NCBI GenBank assembly: GCA_036250195.1
Contig: JAVHZZ010000005.1
Location: 76,131,505-76,195,504, forward strand
DNA: 64,000 nt
Direction: 5' to 3'
DNA from: Mixophyes australis
Taxonomy: Eukaryota > Chordata > Amphibia > Anura > Limnodynastidae
Shown here: in pieces, positions 47,501-60,214 of the stretch
Position numbering within the stretch: position 1 is the stretch's first letter
Layout: every line of letters starts with the position of its first letter
Position numbers and translations under genes: made by a program
The notes under the pieces: model-generated
What the model was told of the DNA's origin: nothing
Database searches by the model: none
Seen by the model: the letters and a program-made list of their open reading frames with translations, nothing else

Positions 47501-49130
47501 CTCTTGATAGTCATCGGTATCATCAACTTGTTTACATGAACCTCTGTCAATGCGCTAAAACATGGAGTCAGAAACAGGCAAATTTACAGCAAATTCTGCG
47601 TAAATGGAGTTTCGCAATAGAACAGGCTGCTTTGGTGAAGTTCCAGAGATGGAACCTTTTACTTCACCAGTCTGCATGTACAATGTCCATGAAAGCCGAC
47701 CCAGCTGCACACTGCATATGAGTAAAGTATAATGATCCTCCTCATCATCAGCCAATCTCAAGCAGTCAGTGTGGGAAAACGCTTGTGATTGGCTGATGGT
47801 GAAGGACATTTATAATTTTGCTTTAGATATTTTGTATTGCGTAGGTGGGTCTTTTTTTTTGCTGAAGATTTTGTATATGTTTATTTTGTAGGGCTGGAAA
47901 TTACATGCGGAGCAAAAGTGATAGGGGGAATCAGGCAAATTTTCAACAGTGCAATTTTTAAAATTTTGCTCATCTCTAGTGTCAGAGGATCATAAAAAGT
48001 CATATAGAGACACCTATGGGTGGAAAATGGTAATGCTCAAGTTACATAGTCATTGAGGTTTAAATTCACTCATTAATAATAACAATAATAATAAGCATCA
48101 GATGATGTAGTTAGTGGTCTCTAATAGTCCCTACTCATAGCTAATGTCATCTATTCCTTTATTAATTTAGCGGCCTGCCTCTGGACTTCATTTCCAGAAT
48201 GTTCTCTTATGAATTTGTGCTCAATTTTCTATAGTATACACAAGTTCTTATTATAGATTTATAAAGGGGCACTTACTCTATCCTCTCTTAGGTATATATC
48301 CCCTTTGAAATCCACAGACTGACAATAGTAACAATACATTTTGGGTAAACAGAATTGTTGGACCATATTCTAGATAAGAATAATGCATATTGATAACGTG
48401 TAGCGCTGTCATTGGGATCATATTAGGCATCAGCGCCATCCTTACTAGGGCTAGGAACTCAAAATTCATTTAAAAATTTTATCAACTTTTATTTTTTATA
48501 TAAAAAATGTCAGCACTTTAGGAATTAAATTGGAATCAACTATATTTTTGCATATACTCTAGTTGATAATGTTTCTTTCATTTGAAATTTCTCTGCAAAA
48601 CATCTTTTTGTATTTTCCATGTGTGTAACGAAAAAATAACAGTAGTTGGGCTGCCAAGGTCGACTGTAGTGAATGAGTATCAGATAGCTGGTAGTTTAGG
48701 TTGGAGCGGTGGGGGCAGGGGGTACGAAAGCCAAGATTGAATAGTTGACTGAATTCTCCTGGAGAAACACCTGTGTTAAACAACATTATAATACGTTTTA
48801 TTTCCAATACAAATAAAGCTGAACATATAACAATGTACAATTCACTCATATCTCACATTGATGTTAGTTTGTAAAATGGAATTTGACAGGCATTCTAGTA
48901 GTTAAAATAAGATATGGGGGCAAATAGAAAATGTTATTACAACAATTTTTTAGTGCATAACTTTGACACATTGTTTAATGCTTTTTGTTGTATATATGTT
49001 TTATAATTCACATGTTTTCTTGTAGAATAAATGTAGTTTGTCCCCATGAACCTGATGAAGAATTTAAAAGCCAAGTACATTTCCTTGGACTTTTTTGTTT
49101 TACAGGTTAAATAGAACAAGTACATTCTAA
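41520..49130. other. Long intronic stretch, largely unremarkable
   Basis: No splice-bounded exon or full element was recognised over 7.6 kb. Minor items: a short antisense L2-like tail near 44325-44390 (AACCTTTATTTATATAACACC), a 30-bp direct repeat of CTAACCCCTTCATAAT at 43997-44043, a pyrimidine-rich block at 46350-46740 without a known identity, and at 47940-47980 an end-like GCTCATCTCTA motif. The last could be the terminus of another hAT copy whose left end I could not place. Confidence 0.5.
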
Positions 49131-49240
49131 GGGACATATTCAATTAAGCCGGCACATCACAGCTACGGGAATGGAAATCCGAGGTGTTGCGGTAAAGTGT
49201 TGACACTAGTCGCAATGTGCCCGCTTAATTAAATATGCCC
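49131..49240. mobile_element. Short MITE, GGCATATTCAATT-like family
   Basis: It begins GGGACATATTCAATTAAGCC and ends GCTTAATTAAATATGCCC (inverted). It is about 110 bp long, with a small CACTAGTCGC-containing core. Related to the copies at 3487 and 5778. Confidence 0.7.
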
Positions 49241-50040
49241 CTAAGGTTATATTTTGTCAATATAACCCCTATTTGGTGTATAGAACACTTACCTTTCCTG
49301 CAGCTACTGCAATCTTAGGGGAGATCGTCTGTAGTACCATGTAATCTTGCCAACATCATTGGATTTGAACAGAGTAATGCTACTATCTTCAGACATTGGG
49401 TTTATGACATGACGGAGGGAGTTGGCTGTTGGCAGAAGACTATAGTTGGTTTCCCTCTAAAATTGCAGGAGCTGCAGGACAAACTAACCAGCACTTTTGA
49501 AGCCAAAGAGGCTGAAATAGATTAGTCTGCAAGTGCATGTTCTGTGATAACAGAAGCCCAGGTCATGTTCTAAAAGCCCAGTGGGTATTAACAGGGCTGC
49601 TATGGAAACAGGGGAGGAACTATAACTGTCACAGGTTAATTTTTAGGTATGAATTGGATCGTTGTCTTCTATCAAACCTCTTTTCAGCTTCATTTTTTTC
49701 ACTGCCTCAGGGATATAAGCTTCTAGGATTTGTCGATGTTTAGCTCTATTTTTCCCTTTGTCACTGGTGGCCACAAAACATAACAGATCCATCCCCAGGT
49801 TAAAGGTTTGGAAAGTGTTCTTTCCTTTAAATGCTTTACATGTTTTTCTCTAAATGTGTGTTTTGTGGCCAAAAAAAGTAAAATTTTATTTTCATCAGTC
49901 CATAGCACAGTATTGTTTTGTATACTTCAGACATCTTTGTTTTTTCCCTTCACTTGTAATTATTTAATGCGGTTACAAAAAGTAAAATGATTAACGGGTA
50001 ATATCCCTTACTTCACTTAACCTCTTCTATTCATTTAACT

Positions 50041-50580
50041 ACTTGAATGATTGACACGAGACATAAATGTGGCAAAATTAAAGGAGTTTATTTAAAATAT
50101 GATGGTGAAGAAAGAGCATCAACCAAGGGACATCCACAACTGGCAGGACAACCATAACACACCCCGGTGCACATATCTACTTCCTGTCCCGGGCACTACT
50201 GAACCTGCAACCCTTCTGGGCTAAAAGGAACGCAGCCACAAGCCTACCCACAGGGCAGTACTTGGATTGAGACTATAGCCGACTGCTTGAAGATAGGTGG
50301 GTTCAGCATTCCCACTACTGTAATGTGTGCCCCAACCACTGGCCGTCGGCTGCACTGCGTTTTCCAGCAAATCGCCATCCAAGGTCTCCACCAGAAACTT
50401 CCAAGAATACCAGGTAATGGACATCAGTCCCCGAGAACAGACAACCATCAACTCCACAAACTCCAGAGAATGATTTTCCTCCACCCATCCTTCTTATAGA
50501 CTATACCTCCCCACCCCTGTGACATCAGATGGGCATACTCCTCTTTGTTAAAATTTTAACCCCAGAGGATTAGCTGAAGC
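50041..50580. other. GC-richer block, unidentified repeat or LTR candidate
   Basis: The base composition shifts to C/A-rich (CCATAACACACCCCGGTGCA, CTGTCCCGGGCACTACTGAA). On the - strand an AATAAACTCCTTTAATTTTG motif (near 50072-50091) could be a polyadenylation region. An 87-codon open frame on the - strand has no recognisable domain. No second copy or duplicated target was found, so the identity is open. Confidence 0.3.
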
Positions 50581-51835
50581 CTAGTGATACAGCCTCAGAT
50601 TTTAATTTCCTTCCTGCTTAATTCAGCTCTCAGTTCTTATTACTTAAAAAAAGCATTATCTGGTAATATTGTCATAAACAAATTCTTATCGATTAGCTAT
50701 AATGGGCATGGGAAGTCTAGACATGTCAAATATTTGCATTGGCCTTTCATGTCTAATATATTTCTACTAAGTTATACATTAATGCACATCCAACTAAAAA
50801 CATTTTTTTCATATGTCTTGTAATACAATATACCTTACAGATAGTTTTATTGTTTAAAGGAGAACTTCACCCAAACTTAATATTTAGCACTAGGTGGAGT
50901 TCAATGTCTGTGTCATATGCTGTAGCTGTACCAACTTAGCTCCCTGATGCTTTCAAGCACATGGAAAGTTCACAATGGAGGGGAATTACCCATTGCTCAA
51001 CCTGTTTAAACAGGGTGGGGACATCATGGGACAGCTGAAGGCATTGGGGACCTTTTATATCGGAATAGTAAAACTCAGTTATTTTCTTTAGCTAATTGAA
51101 TTTCAAGCAATACTACATTTAACATCGGTTTTAACATTTTTACAGCAGCCTATGCTGCTAATTCTCTTTCAGTTCCTAATATTCTGAGCAAGAAGTAATT
51201 TAAGTATTAACTTGTCTTTGTTGTTCAGTAAGTGTGTAGTTATCCTTTGATATAGCCATAAACAGAACTTTTTGGGTCCTTTTACTAGAGACTAAGTAAT
51301 GTCCACCATCACAAATGTTTGCTTAACTTTTTTCTAAACAGTTGTGTCAAAGCAATCAGTCGCAATCAATAGCCTGGCGATGTTCATCAGTGATGAGTTG
51401 CTTAAAAAAAATCCCTGTGATGCTCCACTTACTAATTTGTGAGTTTGATTTTAAAATGCAATAAATATATAAATATAGCAAAACAAAAAACACTAGTAAG
51501 GGTTTGTAGCCCTTTTGCTGTAATGCATTGTAAGAGTAAGCCTATGTCTAAGAATAAATAGAACATATAGTGCACAGTGTCCATGCTCCATCATAAACTC
51601 TCTCTAACTGCATACGACGCGGGCATCAAATACATCTAAAGCTCATCTTTTCACCCCAGTATGAATTAAGCAGAAGTCAGGTTTTAGCAATCAGCCCAAG
51701 TGCAGGAGCCTTTAGTTAGACTATTCTTTCAACTAATAGAAAGCAACCACTTTGTGTTGTTATACAGCATATCAATATTTTTTTAATTTATATATTAAAA
51801 CACTTTAGCCTTAATCCTAAACCCCAATTATTAGG

Positions 51836-52004
51836 AGTAGATTTATCAAACCTTCTAAAAAAAGAAAAGTGGAGGTGTAGCCCATAGCAACCAATCAGAT
51901 TCTAGCTATCGTTTTCTAGAATGTACTAGATAAATGTTAGCTAGAATTAGATTGGTTGCTATGGGCAACACCTTCACTTTTGCTTTTTAGAAGTTTTGAT
52001 CAAT
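51836..52004. mobile_element. Foldback MITE, CCAATCAGATTCTAGC family
   Basis: The left half has AGCAACCAATCAGATTCTAGC and the right half GCTAGAATTAGATTGGTTGCT. The outer arms AAAGAAAAGTGGAGGTGTAG and CACCTTCACTTTTGCTTTTT also pair. Diverged relative to the 30947 copy. Confidence 0.82.
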
Positions 52005-52112
52005 CAACACCTTAGTCTCCAGAACTAATTTGTATCCCTAAACCACAGTCCATCCCTTGCAATCCCCACTTCATATCCAAAGCCTTGATATCCCATCCCA
52101 AGTCATCTTCCT

Positions 52113-52113
52113 A

Positions 52114-52148
<35 letters not shown>
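52113..52148. repeat. (ATT)n microsatellite
   Basis: About 12 ATT units. Confidence 0.95.
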
Positions 52149-53639
52149 GACTCAGCGTTCACCTTATTTTCACAGTTCTTTCCATAAACCTATTTCAAGT
52201 CCCTATTTCTATGTCCACACTGCAATACACTCATTTAATCCAAATCAATTTTCTAATCACAATATGTTTTTTTTATCTCAATGTAACCATAATGTGTCAG
52301 TGAACCATACACAGGTCACATTACCCCTCCTAAAATTGAACGCCCTCACTTTTTTGAGTTCCAATGCAATTCATCTTATCTGATGTTACAAAATTGTCCC
52401 CTCGTAGATCCCTTTCACTTATCTTTTTCCAAAGTTTTTAAAAAAAACCACTCCTTATAGCAACAGCCAAAATTCTTCACTGATAATACCATCATTCAAT
52501 CAAATGAAATCTTGCGTATCAGCCTATATGCGGTTGAAAGTTATGAAGTCCTTGCCATCATCAATAATGACAGGACACTTATATAGCTCTATGATATTGG
52601 GAGGCTGCCCGGGTTAAATACACTAATTTAAATTAGTTTATAAAATATGGTTCTGGTGGGCGGTGCCGTATCCCCTCCCAATACATATAACCTTTTTAAT
52701 GCTACATGAATATTAAGCTCTTGCTAAGTGCCTATTTTCTATTTTTATAATACAATCCTTGACATAACACTGCATAAATGTTCATGTATTTAATTTGACA
52801 GTATCGATTAAAGAACCACTTATCTTGCATTTTTTTAAATCAGTTATGCTTGTTAAATTATTATTCTCATTTGCTCTTAAATAAATCAGATTTATGCCAC
52901 AATTATAACCCCCACAGAAAAACAAGCACAAACACAACAGACTCCAGTAATTGTCTAAGTAGCAGATGTGAGAGGGCAGGTTTCTATACAAGAGGAACAT
53001 TTACCTTGTAATTTACTGACATATGTTATATAAAACATGAACAAAAAAGATTTGTTTTTTTCTCAGACGCATAAAATATTAATCAAGTCCTTTAAAATGG
53101 ATGAAAAGCCGATGATATATGTCTTCCTCACCGACGCAGCTTCTGAGATTTTTAAACTTAATATTGTAACACCAATTCATTATAAAACATTAATGGTGTG
53201 CAAACACCAGAGAGGCAGAATAATAAATTACTTAGTTTTACTTGAGGAAATGGAAGATGAGGACTAATTTCATTTTATAGACTTCACAAGGTAAAAACGC
53301 AGGGTATTTTTTTCAATCCTTAAATATGCAGCATAATATATGAGTCTGTGTCTTAAAATATGTACATTTCATGCTGGGAAAAATTCTCACTCTCAGTGCT
53401 TTTCTCCTCAAGTCATGCTGAAATATATGATGGCATATTCAATTAAGTCATTTCTGGTGTTTCCTTCAAACTTAGAAAACAGTAATCATATGACTGGCTT
53501 CAGTTATTAATTGGATTCCAAAAAGAAAACCATATACACGATGCATTCAAATAGCAATAATAAGCCTATATATTTTATTTGTATTTATCTGTATGTATTT
53601 ATTGAAAACATTAATGAATAAATGTTTTTAATCAATGAT

Positions 53640-53880
53640 TATTTATTTATTATTGGTGACTGCTAAAAGCCACAGACACATTCCCATCAGCAGGTACAAG
53701 TGTTATTCCGCTACCTTATGTATCATGCGTTCTCTATACCTCCTAGATTGTAAGCTCATGTGGGCATGGCTATCTTTACCTTCTTTTTCATGTCATTGTA
53801 TGCAATTTGTGTCATGATCCCCGCAATGTACAGAGCTAATGAATAATAATAATAATTATTATTATTATTATAATTATTAT
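53640..53880 (+). repeat. L2/CR1-type 3' tail fragment
   Basis: It contains CTAGATTGTAAGCTCATGTGGGC and ATGTACAGAGCTAATGAATAATAATAATAA, the usual order of an L2-like tail, ending in (AAT)n/(ATT)n. The 5' limit is uncertain. Confidence 0.55.
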
Positions 53881-53954
53881 TAAATACATAGTTTGTTTCA
53901 TCCAGGAAGAATAAATATTTAACCTATTTATATTTATTTTTTGTGAAGTTTAGT

Positions 53955-54139
53955 TATTTATTAGTCTGTAATAAGGTTATTTTGGCCTCTATTGTAACTA
54001 ATGCATTTAAATATGTTAAATTAGAAAATAATAATAGGTGAGTTTTTAGGGAATGCTGGACTGTTTGGAGGCTAGAGGAAAGTCTTGTTGTGTGAGGAAG
54101 GGCATTCCACAGAGTGATGACAGTCGTAGTAAAGTCCAT
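53955..54139 (-). pseudogene. LINE (L2/CR1-like) ORF2 C-terminal remnant
   Basis: One open frame on the - strand reads TVITLWNALPHTTRLSSSLQ then TVQHSLKTHLLL. It matches the LWN-LP-R-S-SL-F---LKTHLF pattern near the C-terminus of L2/CR1-like LINE ORF2 proteins. Only about 60 residues survive. Sequence to about 54480 reads like a further diverged repeat (GGAAATTGCAATAGTCAATG, GTAACATGATTTGGATACAG), but its relation is not established. Confidence 0.5.
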
Positions 54140-54479
54140 TAACTAGGTTTGGGAGTAAGTAATGAGTGTGGATGAGAGACACACATCTTGCACAGAGCAG
54201 AGGGGTTGAGTTGGGAGATATTTTGAAACAAGGGAAGTGATGTATGTGATAAAATACAGGCAAACAATGTAGTGATTGACAGAGAGGAGCAGCCGTAAAA
54301 GAACAATTACAAGGAAAATCATAAAAAAAGGAGGAAATTGCAATAGTCAATGTGGGAGATAATGAGTTATGTGAGATATAGGCATATTCTGAAAATGTTT
54401 GTTAGTTGTATGTAACATGATTTGGATACAGATTGGAAATGGGGATCAAAGGATAGTTATGAGTCAGAACCATCAATCC

Positions 54480-55987
54480 AAGTTGCAGACAATTGTATAA
54501 GTTTATATGCACCTATCACATTTGAGAGATATAATTAGAAAGCATGAAATTTGGAAATATTTAGATGTATTACACAGAAAAAAAGTATGCTTTAAAGTAT
54601 GCTATTAAACAATCAACTTGAACCTCTTCACTCTTTAAACCCTCAACAGGAAAATAGAAGCAAGTGACAATTATTTTTCCCTCCAGATTTTTAAAGGGTT
54701 TCCGAAATCACATGCGTGCTTATAGTACATTGATACAGTGAGCTGTACCCTACCATCTGCCCTGCTTCTGTACTCAGAGCTGTGCTCTACAGGCATAGGT
54801 CCAATCTGGGAGACCACAAAGCACAGGCCAACTGGAGGCCCAATTTAAACTTATTGTGACCCTTTCCTAAACAAATGTGATGTACATTATATAGTTTAAT
54901 ATATATAAATACTATCCCTTAAGCCCACTTGCATATACTAGGCCACTTGCAGACTGTGTATAGAATTATATTAGGTAAGATAAGTATCTTATTAGCAGTG
55001 AGATCATTTTATTTAGGGTGATGTGTTTGTCTTTATTTTTTTAAATAACCAGTAAAGAATTAATGTTATTCTACAATGGCATAAACATTTTGGAGTTTGC
55101 ATTAGATTTAATGTTTCCAAACCTTCAACCACAGTAGAGTATATTTAAAAAACGCTTAGTATGCTGTTTTTTATTGGTTTCGTGATGACCTTGAACTCTT
55201 GCCAGCACACGCTGCATGTGATATGTTTGGTAAGCAGTGGGCCTCGTTGTTTTGTTGCTTGAAACTGCAATATCTCCCACACAAATGACTCAATTTTTTT
55301 TGTATACTAATATTGTTACTGTAATATATATATATAAGACTTAACAATTAGGCCACTCATTAGACTTTTGCAGCAAAAAAGTTTTACTCTGTAAAATTAA
55401 CAGTATCAGTATATTTTGCTGCCTATCAAAACCTACTGCCTGAAACAGCTGTGTGACGTTGTCTCGCTCAATTAAATTAAGCCTTGGAGCAACAATGTAT
55501 AAATGTGTACAGCTAGATATAGACTATTATCACTTTGAGTTCTTCCTGGCTGGGTGTGCTCTAGATAGGGAACCAGGCATGCAATAAATTAACATATTAA
55601 ATTGAGTAATATATAGATTGAAAGTTTTTACACAAGTGCCCTGAAACACCTTTTCTATTGATGAACTGTATCAGATGCCATGAAATCTGTTCTAAATGAA
55701 GAATGTGCTAATAAACTGAAGAAGACTGCAATGTCTTTTGCTAATCCATTATATAATTTTAAAAATTAAGCTTTATACAGTTTATCTTTAAAGAATAATG
55801 CCGCTTTTTTATTTTTTATATTCCTTACCCCCTTGTTACCCTTTACCAGGGGGGCTGAGGGTGGAAGTTCTGAACCATTGGGTTCCATGATGAAAGTCCT
55901 CACAAAGTAGGGCCTGATTTGTGAGTAGGCCATAAGCAGAGCCTTGTGTTAGCCCCGCCTCCTGTCATTTTGCTGCATGATATCCTT
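54480..55987. other. Intronic stretch, nothing recognised
   Basis: No supported feature. Confidence 0.5.
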
Positions 55988-56319
55988 GGGCCTGATTCAT
56001 TAAGGATCTTAACTTACGAAACTTCTTATTTAAATCTCCTGGACAAAACCATGTTACAATGCAAGGGGTGCAAAATAGAATTCTGTTTTGCACATAAGTT
56101 AAATACTGACTGTTTTTCATGTAGCACACAAATATCAACTTTAAATTTCAGTGTACAAATAAGCTATCAAGTATTTGTGTGCTACATGAAAAAACAGTCA
56201 GTATTTAACTTATGTGCAAAACAGAATATTAATTTGCACCCCTTGCATTGTAACATGGTTTTGTCCAGGAGACTTAAATAAGAAGTTTCTTAAGTTAAGA
56301 TCCTTAATGAATTAGGCCC
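55988..56319. mobile_element. Long foldback MITE (332 bp), MITE B-type ends
   Basis: It begins GGGCCTGATTCATTAAGGAT and ends ATCCTTAATGAATTAGGCCC. The arms (about 140-160 bp each) stay paired almost throughout: CTGGACAAAACCATGTTACA with TGTAACATGGTTTTGTCCAG, TTTTGCACATAAGTTAAATA with its complement, and GTAGCACACAAATA with TATTTGTGTGCTAC. The loop is only about 40 bp. A transcript of RBMS3 pre-mRNA through here would fold into a long hairpin. Confidence 0.9.
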
Positions 56320-56711
56320 CTTGACAGGACAATTGGTGGTCTGAAGACGTTGATGGCAGGAGCAGAAGACGTGTCTGACACAGTGGTCTTTTGCAACCTA
56401 CTTGCAGATCTGACCGACTTTTGTAGAGGCCCAATGTCATCATGGAACCCAACAGTGAAGAGGATGGGGTCCAGGACAGCGAACCTCGCAATTAAAGAAA
56501 GGTGGAGCAAGGAGGCTGATGGAATTATTCTTAAAGATGTGGAATCATACTTTTTTGTGCATCTTTTACCCTTCATTCATTTTTATTATATATGTCTGGA
56601 TACTGCTAGTAGCAGGCACAGATGTATAATCCTGGTAATGTAACTTAACCTTCTTGATTTTGGAAATTGGAGTGTAAATTAAGTAAAAATTCTTTTTTTT
56701 CCTTAATACAG

Positions 56712-56758
56712 ACTGGGATGACATTGACATATGACCCAACAGCAGCCATGCAGAATGG
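56712..56758 (+). CDS. RBMS3: RBMS3 coding exon (second in window)
   Basis: A 47-bp exon encoding TGMTLTYDPTAAMQNG (the last Gly codon is completed by the next exon). The acceptor is a T-rich tract then AATACAG, and the donor GG|GTGAGT at 56759. It enters in phase 0 and leaves in phase 2. The motif (G)M-LTYDPTAA-QNG is a conserved block of the RBMS family C-terminal half, just before the FYSPYSIATNRM-type segment. In human RBMS3 I recall A for the first residue and an A at the M-T position; the difference here is conservative. Its short length makes it easily missed by gene finders. Confidence 0.94.
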
Positions 56759-57380
56759 GTGAGTACATTGTAATTGATATGTTTGTATTTAATTGTTTGA
56801 TTTTCAGTGATGCATTATCTTACTTAGCATTTAGATTTAACATGGTTTACATTTAACGTACCCTTTCATGTAGATGACATTTCATTATTCATGTATATGG
56901 GATAGACTTTAAAGGAGGTATGGCAGCATATAGTAAGCAACTCAAGAATTATTCTTTGAATTGTCAAACCTGTTATGACTTCTTGATGGCAAGATAATAC
57001 AGTTTGCCATCATCTTTTGGGGGGTTTAGTTCTTTATTAATTTACAATTTTATAAGTTTCAAGTAATTCTAACAGAAATTAATGCAACTGTGAGCGTTTT
57101 ATGTTTAAGTTTTAGATTATGCCAAATTCAGTAACATTTTAAAATATATATATGTCACATTAACATTAGATTTCAATTATAGACATAAAAAAGAAATGAG
57201 GTCAACATTTTCACATGTTGTGAGTGGAGATGTAAATATTTTTTTCAGTATGTTGTACGGAACCATTAAGTTGGTGATGGCAAAGTGTTGTTACTTGTGG
57301 GTCTTTATGTGCAAGAAATATAAAGAAGTTTAGGGCCTGATTTATATTTACACGGAAGTGTATTTTCCAGATGCAACGAT

Positions 57381-57753
57381 CAGGGCCGGATTAATGGAAT
57401 GGAGGCCCATTCCCCCGTGAGGCCCCCCCATTAGCAGACTGGCCCCCCTGTTAGCCGACCGCCCCCCCCCCCCCAAGCGCTTACCTTCTCCTGTCACTGC
57501 AGTCCTCCTTCCGCAGCGCGCTGTAAGCTGCTTACTGAGGAGATCTCGTGAAACTCACGCGAGATCTCCTCAGTAAGGAGATTACTGAGCGCCGGAGAAG
57601 CAGGACTGCAGTGACAGAGCTCAGCATTGATCAGGCCGGGGGCGCCCCCGCCTCTGTCCCGATCAATAATTCTGCTGAGCTCATCAAGGGCCCCCTGGAT
57701 GCCCGAGGCCCCTGGGCTGTAGCCCAGTTAGACCTCGGGTTAATCCGGCCCTG
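57381..57753. mobile_element. Non-autonomous hAT-type element (373 bp)
   Basis: The left end is CAGGGCCGGATTAATGG and the right end, read inward, CAGGGCCGGATTAACCC. Flanking 8-mers GCAACGAT and GCAAAGAT agree at 7 of 8. The interior is GC-rich with GAGGCCCC, a C12-like run, and the internal palindrome GAGATCTCGTGAAACTCACGCGAGATCTC (57540-57568). It sits in a GGGCCTGATTTATAT-headed sequence that may itself be a MITE B relative. Confidence 0.85.
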
Positions 57754-58405
57754 GCAAAGATGCGTCTTGGTGTAAAATTGATGCATTGTGCATGCGCAAA
57801 ACCAAGATCCAGAGTTTGAATTGAATGTATTTTGCATTTGCGACCTGTAGAACTTGGAGAGGTGGATCCAGGGCTTTAACATGAATGTGCAGTACATTAA
57901 GGGCGTGTAGACGCAGATGCAAGATTTACAACAAATTAAAACCATACCATTAACTATCAATGTTTACTCCAGTTGCTGATTCAAAGTTAAAATGATTGCT
58001 ATATATGGGTCACATTATGGGAATTTTGGTGGCATATGAGATGAAAATTGGAAACAGAATTGTATGTCCAGGTAAGATAGATGATTGATATATACATCAT
58101 ATTCCTACTTTATTTATTGACCAACCTCTAGACATAAAATAAACATGTAACATTCATACATAATTTCAGATATATAGGTATTGAGAAAAGGATTTAATCA
58201 TGGGTTAAGCCTATTCTGGAATAATTCCACCCAAACGAAAAATTTAGTTTTAATTTAAGTTGACTAAAATATAAAGTTTTACTTACTTTTTGGTGAGGGG
58301 TAAGCTAGGTAGGTCCCACTGACAGTTCCAACACACCTACACTTCTTTCTCCTTCTAATACCTATCTGATTCAAATAGCAGGGTATCCAATGTGAGGCTC
58401 ACTAG

Positions 58406-58558
58406 CAGAGGCAGAACTAGCGATCTGTGGGCCCCAGTTCTCTCCTCCCCACTTCCCTGCACCGGGGCCCACTCGCTAGTTCCCCGTGCAGTGGGGCCCA
58501 TTAACTCCATTGGCCCCGGTGCACTGCACCTACTGCACCAATGTTAGTTCTGCCACAG
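58406..58558. mobile_element. Small non-autonomous hAT-type element (153 bp)
   Basis: The left end is CAGAGGCAGAACTAGC and the right end, read inward, CTGTGGCAGAACTAAC. Flanks CTCACTAG and CTCACTAT agree at 7 of 8. The interior is a GGGGCCCA...TGGGCCCC inverted arrangement. Confidence 0.75.
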
Positions 58559-58875
58559 CTCACTATGGAGAGGTATCAACAACACCACTGTGTATTGGAA
58601 AAAAAAACAACATTTTAAGTAATTAAGAAAAAAGGTATAGGAAATATACAGTGGGTGGAATCAGTATTGAACACATCAACATTTTTCTCAGTAAATATAT
58701 ATTTAATTTGACTATTGTAATGAAATTTACACCAAATGTCAGCAGCAACCCTTGCAATCCGCAAATGCAAAGAAATCAAACCATAGATGTCCATAAATTA
58801 AGTTTTGTGTAATAATGTGAAATGACACAGGGAAAAAGTATTGAACAAACTTCCTAAAATTTATTTAATACTTTG

Positions 58876-60209
58876 TGTCACGAACACGCTCCCAGCTGCC
58901 GTGACTTTGGGGTGTTTGCTGTATGAGGTTACACACGATTTCAGCCCGCAGTCTCACCTATCACACAGGTTCTAGACCTACGGAATTGCCCCCAAACACA
59001 GCGCTCTCACACCCCCAGACACTTCAAGGTTCAGCCACCACCTATTGGGTACGGGCAATAGGACCCCAATATACTGTCCCACACTGGCACACAGGTTTCT
59101 AGTTCCACAAACTAGCAAGACTCACACCAGCACACACAGGGTTAACTCTTCACACCTCCAGACTGTTACACAAATGTAAATACAAGCACACACAGCTTGT
59201 TAATCAAATGTATCAACAAATCACACACAGGGTAACCTGGACAAGCAATCTCTTCTAAACAGGCTAATTAATCCGTTAAAGTATCAAGGATGCACCTTAT
59301 TAAATTTTAGATTTAATATACGAAAATGCAGAGCATTCAGATATAAAGAAAAATAATGAATAAACAATTAATAAATTTGACAAAACAAGCAAAAGCAGTT
59401 TAAAATAAAAAGGATTACATGCATACTTACATGAATTGCATTCTGGCCAAGGGGAATTTGGCTAGGAAGATGGACAGCTTATCAATGTAACTTGATTTCC
59501 CCCAAAGTCTGACAGTTTTTCCCCTCAGAACACAGATATTTAAGCAAACGCAAATGGGACGGCATTCACAGGGGCAGTGTGAATGCTAATGTGGGGGCGG
59601 AAATGTCCCTTGGGTGTTACCTCAGGTTTGGTCAAACTATTCCTAAGTTTTGACCTGTTGGTAATTCTTCACAGATATATTTCAGAGAAATAACACCCCC
59701 CTCAATAAGCCGGTCATAATCTCCCGCACGTTTAAATACCAAATATGATGAGATTACAACAATATCCGATCTCGTCCTGAAATACATGTGATTATGGCTG
59801 TTCCCTGTGTAGTTGGTATCTATGTTTTGAAACCCTTGTGTTGTTTTTGCCTCTCAGTACGGAGTGGCATCCAGATTTCCCAAAATATGAACTATGACAA
59901 CATTTTCCTTTGAAGGTCATATTTCTATATAACTGTATAGGCTTTTACATGCTGTCTACCAGGATCTCCAGCTGTGATTGGCACCACAAAGTCTATTCAA
60001 GTGTCTAAAGCGAACATCCTGGAACCTGCTAAAAGTGGCAGGCTTATCTCCTCACACTGGGATGTAAAAAGCCATCAAACACAATCACATCAGACTCTGC
60101 ATCTAACTGTTACACTAACTTATCAATGGATTCATCTGATACAACCTATTTACACTGCAGTTATGAATTATCCCTTATAAATAACTGCAAGCTCTCTATG
60201 TTCACAACA
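58876..60209. mobile_element. Solo LTR (1334 bp) inserted in the Tc1 element
   Basis: The insert begins TGTCACGAAC and ends GTTCACAACA, giving the TG...CA borders of an LTR. It is flanked by the perfect 5-bp duplication CTTTG (58871-58875 and 60210-60214). Removing it and one CTTTG restores a continuous Tc1 sequence. No gag/pol coding capacity, primer-binding site or second LTR is visible, so it is a single LTR left by recombination. The orientation is not certain. The parent retroelement type cannot be named from the LTR alone. Confidence 0.87.
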
Positions 60210-60214
60210 CTTTG

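Noticed and set aside
47560..47980. Further hAT element ending in GCTCATCTCTA
   Set aside because: The right end looks plausible, but no matching left end or target duplication was found.
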